A DNA stretch of 33,259 nucleotides from Gammaproteobacteria bacterium. Lineage in GTDB: Bacteria > Pseudomonadota > Gammaproteobacteria > Nitrosococcales > Methylophagaceae. Where the stretch lies: assembly GCA_003645385.1 (NCBI GenBank), contig QNEY01000002.1, forward strand, positions 1 through 33,259. The letters run 5' to 3'. The position numbers and the translations under genes were made by a program. Numbering within the stretch: position 1 is the first letter of the stretch; every line of letters starts with the position of its first letter. Below are positions 1-8,119 of the stretch, piece by piece. The notes under the pieces were generated by a model. That model was not told where the DNA came from, did not search any database, and was given only the letters and a program-made list of their open reading frames with translations.

Positions 1-123
1 ATGCTAATCTGTGTGGTGCTGATCTGGATGGAGCTGATCTGGATTTTTCATCCCTACCCTTATGGTGTGGGGGATTAAGCTTTAGGATTGATGAAAGATT
101 GGCAAAGCAACTAATGTATCATA
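1..123. repeat. Left copy of an exact 123-nt terminal redundancy (matches 33137-33259); circular-assembly overlap
   Basis: Direct reading: 1-123 (atgctaatctgtgtggtg...ctaatgtatcata) is identical to the last 123 nt, including about 75 nt of non-repetitive sequence. Confidence 0.97.
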
Positions 124-260
124 CGTTACAAATAATGGATTACAGCGGAATTGACATTCCTCAGAATATTGAGGAATTACAGGCGTTTGCTAACGGCTTC
201 CATCAGGCACAAAGCGGTAGCGTAAAAAAGCTTGAGATATGCGAAAATAAGGAGGATTAG
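1..260 (+). CDS. Pentapeptide-repeat protein, C-terminal portion (partial at window start; same gene as 32605-33259)
   Basis: Codon phase starts at nt 3: ANLCG ADLDG ADLDF SSLPLWCGGLSFRIDERLAKQLMYHTLQIMDYSGIDIPQNIEELQAFANGFHQAQSGSVKKLEICENKED*, TAG at 258-260. The LPLWCGxL...D.RLA.QL.YH tail is, as I recall, common in phage pentapeptide-repeat proteins. Confidence 0.9.
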   Translation, partial: ANLCGADLDGADLDFSSLPLWCGGLSFRIDERLAKQLMYHTLQIMDYSGIDIPQNIEELQAFANGFHQAQSGSVKKLEICENKED

Positions 261-261
261 A

Positions 262-732
262 ATGGAACGAGAACTTGAACTATTGAAAGAGATGTGTGAT
301 GATTATGGTGCAGCTTGCAATCAATGTGGTTGCTATAATGAATCCGGAGAATGTTATTGCGAAATAGGGTTTGATAATTTCTCCCCTGACAAAATCAGGC
401 AGGCGATTAAAGAATGGCAAAAGAGCAAAGAGTATAAAGTGTCATTTGAGCTGATTAGCGTTGACTTTGAGAAGAAAGAATCTGTTTTTAGAGTGAAAGA
501 AGAGAATGGTGAGCAGGCGTGTGCATATGTTGTTGGTAATTCTTTCGACAGCTCATTGATTGATGATGTTTTTACTATAGATTTTGGGTGGCAGCACTAC
601 CGAGCAAACAATGAAGAAGCAACGGGGTTTACTGACGCTTGCAAGCTCTTCGCAATCGCACTTGCTAAGTTCATCAAGACCACTCCGATATATGACAGTC
701 ACATAAAGAATTATGGTAATGACAATGGATAG
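262..732 (+). CDS. Hypothetical protein with Cys-rich N-terminus (CNQCGCYNESGECYC)
   Basis: ATG 262 follows 'aaggaggattaga' (SD); start refined from 232 in the ORF track. Confidence 0.8.
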   Translation: MERELELLKEMCDDYGAACNQCGCYNESGECYCEIGFDNFSPDKIRQAIKEWQKSKEYKVSFELISVDFEKKESVFRVKEENGEQACAYVVGNSFDSSLIDDVFTIDFGWQHYRANNEEATGFTDACKLFAIALAKFIKTTPIYDSHIKNYGNDNG

Positions 733-3253
733 TATCAATATCAGCTATGGACTTAATGTGCTAAAACCAGCCGTTAAAACTGTAACGCTGGAACAGGTCA
801 TCAAGACTATACGCACTAACAAAACTCTGGCAGCCAAGATTAAGGCTGTCAGGGATGCACCTGACAAGAAAACAAAGTCAGAAAAGAAGAAGCTGTTACC
901 GTTCTTTTCAGGGGCAACATTCAAAAAGGATTACTGTAATAATGCGAATTTTGAACACATCACAGTGATTGTATTTGACTTTGATGATCTTGGCTCTGAG
1001 TTATCGTCGACCTTTGACCAACTCATTAAATTACCCTTTATTTTGGCTGTTTTCGTCTCTCCAAGTGGGGATGGCCTGAAGGTCATCTGTAGGTTGCCCA
1101 AGCTGGTCAAATCGGCTGAGGTATATTTACAATATTGGCATGAGTACTCATCTTTTTTCCGTGATCAGTACAAGCTTGAGAATGATCGAGGCACTAAGGA
1201 TGTCAGGCGGATATGCTACTTGTCAGCTGATCCAGATGCTTATTACAACCCTGCAGCAAAAGCAATGTACTCGTTTGATCCGGCAAAAGCAAGAGACTTT
1301 GACCGACCGGGCAAGTTACTTGCTGACTCTAACAAGCAGGCACAGATTGAGTATGACGGTGATGCGAGCGACTCAGATCTATTGTCAGCCGCTAAACATC
1401 TATCAAATCGATCGTGGGAATATAGTGATTGGGTTAAAGCTGGCATGGCTCTTGCTTCATTGGGTGCATCTGGTCTAAATTACTTTCTGGCAATGTCGGA
1501 CAATGCTAATTATGATGACTCTCAGCAATCCTTAGTTGATACGTTCAACGGATTTTTAAAGACTAAAAACGGATCTGTGCATATTAGTACATTCTTCCAT
1601 TTTGCGATTAACACAGGCTGGGATCGACCAAAAGCAAATTTTCCAGCAGCCGATGCTTTAGCAAAATCGAAATCTATTGAGAGAAAGAAAACTAAGGTAT
1701 CGGCTGATCCCATCAAATTTTGGACTTATGACAGCAAGAAAAATATCGTAATCAACCAGTCAACTATTACTGCATTCTTGGAGCATTTTGGATTTCGGAA
1801 ACTATTTGTCAATGAGCTGGTGTTCAGCTTTGTGCAGGTGCAGAATAAGATAGTCAGACAGGTTACACCAGTATTGATCAAGGATTTTGTCCTTGACTGG
1901 TTGGATGATCAGGATGCGATACTTGATGAGCTGAAAGCAATGCGAGACGGTGAGCCTGTGACCATTAATATCTGGAACACAGCAGTCAAAGATGTTTTGC
2001 TTGCAAAAGCGGGCTTATTCCGAGAGGACAAGCTTGAGTTCTTGAGGACGGAGGATATTAAGTTTGTCAAGGACTCCAAGCATAAGGCGTTCATTTTCTT
2101 CAAAAATCGATTTGTCGAGATCACCAAAACCGGATCAAAGATCAAGGATTATAAAGATTTGAAAGGCTGTGTCTGGGCGAGCAGAGTTGAGGATCGTAAT
2201 ATCACAGCAGATGCAGGCAACAGCGGGGATTTTGAACAGTTTTGTGTTAATGTAGCTAGTGGCGGCAATGCAACCAAAAGACTTGAGTCATTACGCTCAA
2301 TGGCTGGATATTTACTTCATAAGTACAAAGATCCCACAGATGCAAGAGCTGTTATTTTTATTGATGCAGCGATTAGCGACATGGGGCAAGCAAGCGGAGG
2401 CACTGGCAAGTCATTATTCTGCGAAGCACTGGGCAAGATGGTGTCAACTCACAGTCAGGACGCTAGAAACTTCAAATTCGGTAATCAATTTGGGTTCCAG
2501 AACGTACAGCCTGGGTTAGGATTATTCATTTTTAATGACGCAAATCCGACTTTTCCGTTTGGTAAGATGTTCAGCATGATCACAGATGGCATGATGACTG
2601 AGAAGAAGAATAAAGACGCTGTAGTTCTCTCTTTTGATTTATCACCTAAATTCATGATCACAACTAACTACATCATAGGTGGCATTGATGCAAGCTCTCA
2701 GAGACGACAGGCAATTTTTGAGTTTGCTGATTTTTATAGTGTTGAGCATAGACCGATTGATGAGTTTGGTAAAGCTTTCTTTAATGATTGGGATGCTGAT
2801 GACTGGAACTCGTTTGACTGGTTTATGATCAGCTGCATCCAATATTATCTGGCTAATGGTATTATTGATGCAGGTGTTGTAAATCTGCGATACAAAAAGC
2901 TACGAGCTGAGATCGGATCAAGCTTTGCTGATTGGATATTGGATCAATGGCGATTGGCAATGATCGACATGGCTGATGCAGGATTTGCCCGGATAGGCGG
3001 CAAGCTGAAGGATATGAAATTGAGCTACATCGAGACGTTCGGCGAAGCTAAGAAAGCTACGCCAAATTATATGAACACAATATTGAAGCGATTTGCCAAA
3101 ATTTATGGGCTTGAGTATGTTGATGTCAGGACAGGCACACACCGAGAGTTTTATGTGTCTGGCACAATACAAGACGAATCATTCATAATGTCACTTGGTG
3201 AGACCAAAACAGGTGAAGTGGCTAATAATAACCAAGAACAAATCCCGTTCTAA
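713..3253 (+). CDS. Replication protein: BT4734/VirE-N-like primase domain, PriCT_2-like linker and P-loop (SF3-like) helicase domain
   Basis: IVFDFDDLG...VSPSGDGLKVIC...DVRRICYLSADPDAYYNP (BT4734/VirE N-like); LSNRSWEYSDWVKAGMALASLG (PriCT_2-like); Walker A GQASGGTGKS; FIFNDANP...FMITTNY...RRQAIFEF. True start could be 713, 719 or 725. Confidence 0.87.
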   Translation: MVMTMDSINISYGLNVLKPAVKTVTLEQVIKTIRTNKTLAAKIKAVRDAPDKKTKSEKKKLLPFFSGATFKKDYCNNANFEHITVIVFDFDDLGSELSSTFDQLIKLPFILAVFVSPSGDGLKVICRLPKLVKSAEVYLQYWHEYSSFFRDQYKLENDRGTKDVRRICYLSADPDAYYNPAAKAMYSFDPAKARDFDRPGKLLADSNKQAQIEYDGDASDSDLLSAAKHLSNRSWEYSDWVKAGMALASLGASGLNYFLAMSDNANYDDSQQSLVDTFNGFLKTKNGSVHISTFFHFAINTGWDRPKANFPAADALAKSKSIERKKTKVSADPIKFWTYDSKKNIVINQSTITAFLEHFGFRKLFVNELVFSFVQVQNKIVRQVTPVLIKDFVLDWLDDQDAILDELKAMRDGEPVTINIWNTAVKDVLLAKAGLFREDKLEFLRTEDIKFVKDSKHKAFIFFKNRFVEITKTGSKIKDYKDLKGCVWASRVEDRNITADAGNSGDFEQFCVNVASGGNATKRLESLRSMAGYLLHKYKDPTDARAVIFIDAAISDMGQASGGTGKSLFCEALGKMVSTHSQDARNFKFGNQFGFQNVQPGLGLFIFNDANPTFPFGKMFSMITDGMMTEKKNKDAVVLSFDLSPKFMITTNYIIGGIDASSQRRQAIFEFADFYSVEHRPIDEFGKAFFNDWDADDWNSFDWFMISCIQYYLANGIIDAGVVNLRYKKLRAEIGSSFADWILDQWRLAMIDMADAGFARIGGKLKDMKLSYIETFGEAKKATPNYMNTILKRFAKIYGLEYVDVRTGTHREFYVSGTIQDESFIMSLGETKTGEVANNNQEQIPF

Positions 3254-3290
3254 ATATGGCGATTATGCCACAATTAAACAGGAGTATTAA

Positions 3291-3473
3291 ATGAAAACTT
3301 ACATAGTTCTTGAGAGCAAGGCAATTCTGACTTTTTCTAAGCAAAACAGTAATTATTTACTGGGTTTAACAAATCGGGAGAATGAAGAATGCATGCTTGA
3401 AGAGATTACTCTCAAGCAAATGGGAGAACTAGTGAAAATGATAAACATAATGGTCAAACAGGAGGAGGAATGA
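3291..3473 (+). CDS. Hypothetical small protein (60 aa)
   Basis: SD 'caggagtattaa' before ATG; stop overlaps the next start. Confidence 0.65.
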   Translation: MKTYIVLESKAILTFSKQNSNYLLGLTNRENEECMLEEITLKQMGELVKMINIMVKQEEE

Positions 3474-3838
3474 GTAATGTCAAAATATGTAATAACACAG
3501 ATATAAAGCAACTGAGGGAGCTTGAGGAAGCTGACGGGTATTTTAGGGACACCAAAACTCAGCTGAGAGTAAAAGGATGGAATGTCAAGTGCACATACAA
3601 GGAGATAACAGATACTTTCTTCCTTGAAAAAATGGAAGGCGACACAAGCGAGAATATTATTGAGCCTGCTGTTATTTATTTTGACATGATTAATGACGGT
3701 GAGATTGACCCTTACCAAACAGAGTTTGAGGTAATCTCCACAGTTTTCTTTGATGTTCCGGTTATCAAGCAAAAGAAAGACAGTAGCCAACTAGAGGTTT
3801 TTGACAACACAGGGGGAGAAGCAAATGACGCGGAGTGA
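3470..3838 (+). CDS. Hypothetical protein
   Basis: Strong SD 'aggaggaggaATG'; 122 aa. Confidence 0.7.
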   Translation: MSNVKICNNTDIKQLRELEEADGYFRDTKTQLRVKGWNVKCTYKEITDTFFLEKMEGDTSENIIEPAVIYFDMINDGEIDPYQTEFEVISTVFFDVPVIKQKKDSSQLEVFDNTGGEANDAE

Positions 3839-4079
3839 ATTACTATATAAATACACAGAAGTAACAAGGTTGTATGTTGACTATCTTGAAATGATACTAA
3901 ATGCAAACATTGAATATGAATGCGGAACAAGGTATAAGGTGGGGTCATTCTATATGGATTGGCGGGATATATATTTTGCGGTTAATACGGTGATGCCCCC
4001 AGATTTAGTATGGGCATGGATGAGGGTTGACGCGGAAGTGAGAGAAAGTTTAGAGAAATGGTGGCAACATAAACCTTAA
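3825..4079 (+). CDS. Hypothetical protein, paralogue A of a tandem pair (MTRxxL...YLEMIL...RDIxFAV)
   Basis: ATG 3825 follows 'agggggagaagca'; start refined from 3801. Clear similarity to the next ORF. Confidence 0.72.
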   Translation: MTRSELLYKYTEVTRLYVDYLEMILNANIEYECGTRYKVGSFYMDWRDIYFAVNTVMPPDLVWAWMRVDAEVRESLEKWWQHKP

Positions 4080-4091
4080 CAAGGAGGAGAA

Positions 4092-4295
4092 ATGACACGA
4101 GACAACTTACGATGCCAGTATGATAATGTAATGAGCATGTACACTGGATACTTAGAGATGATACTTGATACGGAGATTGATAAAATAGGAGATCAGGTTT
4201 ACAACATTGGTGATTATTATTGCAGTGATCGAGATATTCGATTTGCGGTTGACTCAGGAATGCAATCGGAAATGATATGGAGTGTGGGAAAATGA
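4092..4295 (+). CDS. Hypothetical protein, paralogue B of the tandem pair
   Basis: SD 'aaggaggagaaATG'; MTRDNLRCQYDNVMSMYTGYLEMILDTEI...YNIGDYYCSDRDIRFAVDSGMQSEMIW. Confidence 0.72.
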   Translation: MTRDNLRCQYDNVMSMYTGYLEMILDTEIDKIGDQVYNIGDYYCSDRDIRFAVDSGMQSEMIWSVGK

Positions 4296-4802
4296 CTAAC
4301 CTACACAATGGCGATTGCCTTGAAGTGATGAAGGGATTTGAGGACAACTAGTGGCACTTACAATACAGATAAGGGATTGGGCGATAATGCAAACGGGGTA
4401 GGTAGCGGAGTAAAGAAGCATATATCTAATGACCAACAAGGCAGATTCCCCGCCAATATAATACTCGATAATGAAGCAGCGAAATTGCTGGATGAACAGA
4501 CTAACGACAATGTGTCGAGGTTCTTCTATGTGGCTAAGCCTAGTAAGGCGGGGCGGAATAATGGGGTTGAGGATAGTAAGGCGGATGACCCATATAAAAT
4601 CAGGAAGCAAAACAACAAAAAGAATTTTCATCCGACTGTCAAGCCGGTAACGCTTATGAAGTACTTATGCCAGATGACACAAACGCCCACAAAAGGCAAT
4701 GTACTTGATCCGTTTATGGGGATTGAGAGGAATGAGGACTATTTCAACCTTGCAAAGACAAGGATCGAGAACGCTAATTTGCAGACTGAGCTGACGCTGT
4801 AG
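4292..4802 (+). pseudogene. Decayed DNA adenine-methyltransferase (first of two)
   Basis: N-term MTNLHNGDCLEVMKGFEDN* (4292-4351), then in another frame ...GRFPANIILDNEAAKLLDEQTNDNVSRFFYVAKPSKAGRN...NFHPTVKPVTLMKYLCQMTQTPTKGNVLDPFMG-IERNEDYFNLAKTRI. The DPPY region and the SGTTG...FIG stretch are missing. Confidence 0.8.
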
Positions 4803-4811
4803 GAGGCGGAG

Positions 4812-5171
4812 ATGAAGATTGATAATGTATACAATGAAGATTGCATAACGACAATGAGCAGGATGCCTGATGGGTTTGTTGATCTGGTGGTTACTTCTCC
4901 ACCTTATGATAATATGCGGACATATAACCAGGACATTGATAAATCTTGGGGTGATCATGTTTGGAAGCCGATTATCAAGGAGTTATTCAGGGTAACTAAG
5001 CGTTGGGGTAAGATACAACTTATGGAAAATAGCAAATCTTTCCCAGCTAGGTGTTGAGGAGCAATTAAGAACAAAAGAAAATGGATTGGATCAGAATTAT
5101 CAAGCGAATATTGCGATATTATCAACAAGAGAATCGGTATTGTAATGAGCCAATTAATGATTGATTTTTAG
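4812..5171 (+). pseudogene. Decayed DNA methyltransferase (second of two)
   Basis: MKIDNVYNEDCITTMSRMPDGFVDLVVTSPPYDNMRTYN...KELFRVTKRWG, a TGA at 5055-5057, then in the same frame GAIKNKRKWIGSELSSEYCDIINKRIGIV...: an N-terminus plus a C-terminal tail with the middle deleted. Confidence 0.8.
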
Positions 5172-5744
5172 TGTGTAAAATCACCCGAATTTTGACCAGA
5201 TTATAGACGTGGAATTGAGTGTTGAATATTGGCTCAGAAATGGGCTGTTTTTAGGGGTTATTTGCCAATGACAATTTTAAAATCAAAATTGTCACAGATT
5301 GCAAAAAATTGTCATAAAATTGTCATTTTAGTTAGGTTGCTAATAGTACGGTTCCGAAGCAATGACAAATTTGCATCTTTTTATGACAAAAATGACAAAC
5401 CCACTTTTAAAATTGTCATAGGTCAAGTTGTTGCGGCACAGCATTATAAGAAAAGTGCAATGACAAATTTTATTTGCACTTAAAGCTATACAACACATAG
5501 AGTTAAAGCGAATCTATGACAAATATGACAGTTTTTTTACGTAAACGTAAGGGAATAAAAATATATGTATATATAGGGTAAATAGAGAGAATATGTATAA
5601 AAAGCCAATATATATATAAAACATAGCGAAAAACTGTCATTTCTGTCATAAACTGCCCTAAAACATTGACTACGACCAGCCGGAAGGCACTTTTCAAAAT
5701 TGTCACAAAATAATTTTTAGAGGATAAAAACAACAGGAGGATTA
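5172..5744. promoter_or_regulatory. Largest non-coding region; array of TGACA(A)/(T)TGTCA elements around an A/T-rich segment: candidate replication origin or operator array
   Basis: About 14 core elements read by eye between 5269 and 5705, including AAAATTGTCA at 5285, 5305, 5316, 5409 and 5696; TGACAATTTT at 5269; TGACAAATTT at 5363 and 5461; A/T-rich 5551-5625. Confidence 0.6.
5453..5481. repeat. Perfect 8-bp inverted repeat AAGTGCAA / TTGCACTT enclosing one TGACAAATTT element
   Basis: aagtgcaa-tgacaaattttat-ttgcactt read directly. Confidence 0.8.
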
Positions 5745-7103
5745 ATGGAGCAAATTAACATTGATTTTGAGGCTAAAAAACAGGCTATTTTTTGCATGCA
5801 AAAAGGCACCATAAAACTACGAGATTATCAGCAGAATATTTATGAGGAAGCGATTAACATTTTGAACAAATACGGTCTCGTTTATCTGGCACTTGAAACC
5901 AGGCTCGGCAAGACATTTATTGCAGCATTTCTGGCTGACAAATTTCTAAAGGATCAGAACCAGAGTTTTCTATTTGTCACGAAAAAGAAAGCGATCCCAA
6001 ACATAAAAGAGAATCTCGAGGATATGGGATTGGCTGCCAGATGCAAATTGATCAACTATGAGTCAGTTCACAAGGTCAAAGAGTTTTATCCTGTTATCAT
6101 TCTGGATGAGGCTCACAGGCTCGGGTCATTCCCGAAAAAGTGTAAAGCAGTCAAAGTGCTTGAGAGGATGACAAGGAACTCATTGATCATTTACCTGTCA
6201 GCTACACCAACACCGGAATCATTAAGCCAGATTTATCATCAATTGCAACTATCCTCACATTCACCGTTCACTCAATATGCTAACTTTTACAAATTTGCTC
6301 GCAAATACGTCGACGTGAAGCAAAAGAAGATAAAAAAGGGTTTATCTGTTAACGATTATTCAAATGCCCGAGAATCGCTTATTATGCCTTTGATTGCTCC
6401 GCTCACTATTAAGTACACTCAGGAGCAAGCAGGATTCCCATTCCCCGAGATTGATGAGCGGATCGAGTTTGTCAAGATGAATGATAATGTTAAGTTGTTG
6501 TCAAACATACTATTAAAGCATAGCTTCTATCAGAGTAAGTTACAGCCGGAGTATTTTATTGACATCGGCAGTGCAGCGGATATGCAAAATAAGATACACC
6601 AAATCAGCTCAGGCAGTGTAATTTTCAAAAATGACCAAGATGAGCCGGAGTATATGATTCTGGATGAGGCGAAAGGCAGGCGATGCAAGCAATTAATCAA
6701 GGGCAAGAAAACAGCTATATTCTACAAATTTATAGGCGAGAAAAACATCATAGAATCTACCTTAGATCAGTGTAACTTAACCAATGACCCGATTGAGTTT
6801 GAGTCTAATAAAAATTGCGTGTTTTACGGCCAAATACAAGCCGTTAAGGAAGGTATCAAGCTAAAGTCAGCAGAACAGATCATTTTCTTTAATATCTCGT
6901 TCTCTTGGACGGATTACGCTCAGGCAAAGAACCGACTACAGGACATGCACCGGGAGCATCCCCCTAAGCTGATCTGGTTATTCTCAGAGGATGGAATTGA
7001 GCAGAAGATATATAAGCGACTGATGAAGAAAAAAAGCTTTACAACAATACACTTCAGGGCAGACTATGACTACAAGTATGTAAAAAAACAGGAGCAACAA
7101 TGA
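5745..7103 (+). CDS. SF2 (SNF2/DEAH-type) DNA helicase
   Basis: KLRDYQQNIYEEAI; TRLGKTFIA (motif I); VIILDEAHRLGS (II); LIIYLSATPTP (III); SD 'caacaggaggattaATG'. Confidence 0.9.
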   Translation: MEQINIDFEAKKQAIFCMQKGTIKLRDYQQNIYEEAINILNKYGLVYLALETRLGKTFIAAFLADKFLKDQNQSFLFVTKKKAIPNIKENLEDMGLAARCKLINYESVHKVKEFYPVIILDEAHRLGSFPKKCKAVKVLERMTRNSLIIYLSATPTPESLSQIYHQLQLSSHSPFTQYANFYKFARKYVDVKQKKIKKGLSVNDYSNARESLIMPLIAPLTIKYTQEQAGFPFPEIDERIEFVKMNDNVKLLSNILLKHSFYQSKLQPEYFIDIGSAADMQNKIHQISSGSVIFKNDQDEPEYMILDEAKGRRCKQLIKGKKTAIFYKFIGEKNIIESTLDQCNLTNDPIEFESNKNCVFYGQIQAVKEGIKLKSAEQIIFFNISFSWTDYAQAKNRLQDMHREHPPKLIWLFSEDGIEQKIYKRLMKKKSFTTIHFRADYDYKYVKKQEQQ

Positions 7104-7456
7104 GCGAGCAAACAATACAATCAAGGATAATGAAGGATATCAATAGCCGGAAGGGTTGTCACGCTTTTAAGATTGTCAGTGCAAGTAAAGCAGGCTGTCC
7201 GGATATATTAGCCTGCATCAATGGTCACTTCATCGGGATGGAGATCAAGAAGCCTGGTGAGATTCCTACACCACAGCAGGCACACCGACTAACTCAGATT
7301 AGATCATCTGGCGGCGTCAGTGTCTGGTTTGATAGCTTTGACAGTTACTTTGACTGGATTGAACGGTTCATTCCTAGGGCACTATTTGAGGTGGATGATT
7401 CGTTCCGTGAGTTAGCACCGCCAACGGCAAAAATAATAGAGGAGTTGATGATATAG
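7100..7456 (+). CDS. VRR-NUC domain nuclease
   Basis: SRIMKDINSR...KIVSASKAGCPDILACINGHFIGMEIKKPGEIPTPQQAHRLTQIRSSGG: VRR-NUC pattern PD...E.K...Q..........GG. Confidence 0.9.
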   Translation: MSEQTIQSRIMKDINSRKGCHAFKIVSASKAGCPDILACINGHFIGMEIKKPGEIPTPQQAHRLTQIRSSGGVSVWFDSFDSYFDWIERFIPRALFEVDDSFRELAPPTAKIIEELMI

Positions 7457-7467
7457 CAAAATAATAC

Positions 7468-7495
7468 TTGACAAGTGTTTTAATGCGGATAGAAT
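7468..7495 (+). promoter_or_regulatory. Candidate sigma70-type promoter upstream of the late operon
   Basis: TTGACA (7468-7473), 16-nt spacer, TAGAAT (7490-7495), 31 nt before the TerS start. Confidence 0.55.
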
Positions 7496-7525
7496 ATGGT
7501 TGAGAGATTGAGAGGGGGCTGAATA

Positions 7526-8119
7526 ATGCTAATGCCTGCACACCTGCAAGCTGAGTTGATGGATCGCTTTAGTCTTACGGACAAACAGGTTTACGCTGTT
7601 TACTTGGGTGTGTTACATTATCCTATTCCTGCCGATTTCAAGTTGGCTTTACAGCTTGCAGGGTACAAAGACGATTCAAAGACCTTAACAAACACAGCTA
7701 ACCGATTAAATAAATGCAAAAAAATAATTGCACTGCGAAAATATCTCAAAGCGAAACGAAAGAGACGTGATGATGATATTGAGCTTACGGACGAGAAAGC
7801 ATTATTGACAAGCATCATCAAGCATGATCCAGCTGACCTGTTCAAGGTTGAGATGATTGACAAGTATAATGCAGGTGAGGTTGTAGGATCAAAGCCGGGA
7901 ATCAGGCAATTAGCTGTCACGGAGTTGCCGGAGAAGACAAGACTAGCTTTGAAGCATGTACGCTCACACACTGACAAATACGGTCAAGTACACTTTGAGT
8001 ACATCGCACATGATAAGATTGAAGCGATTAAAGCAAAGGCAGACATTAAGAACCCTAAGACGGAGAAGGATCAATTCGAGATAGTATTCGAGGAGCGGCG
8101 CAATGAAGAAGATCATTAA
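7526..8119 (+). CDS. terS: Terminase small subunit
   Basis: HTH-like N-terminus (LTDKQVYAVYLGVLH...ALQLAGYKDDSKTLTNTANRL), position directly upstream of TerL, typical KHDPADLF...VTELPEKTRLALKHVR. Confidence 0.8.
   Translation: MLMPAHLQAELMDRFSLTDKQVYAVYLGVLHYPIPADFKLALQLAGYKDDSKTLTNTANRLNKCKKIIALRKYLKAKRKRRDDDIELTDEKALLTSIIKHDPADLFKVEMIDKYNAGEVVGSKPGIRQLAVTELPEKTRLALKHVRSHTDKYGQVHFEYIAHDKIEAIKAKADIKNPKTEKDQFEIVFEERRNEEDH

Noticed and set aside
5055-5057. Recoded or read-through TGA in the second methyltransferase
   Set aside because: TGA is used as a normal stop elsewhere (e.g., 4293-4295, 32367-32369), and the surrounding MTase motifs are missing anyway, so decay is simpler.
5229-5483. ORFs 5229-5483 (+) and 5503-5733 (-)
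   Set aside because: They overlap the TGACA element array, have no SD and no recognisable protein motif, and look like chance ORFs in low-complexity A/T-rich DNA.
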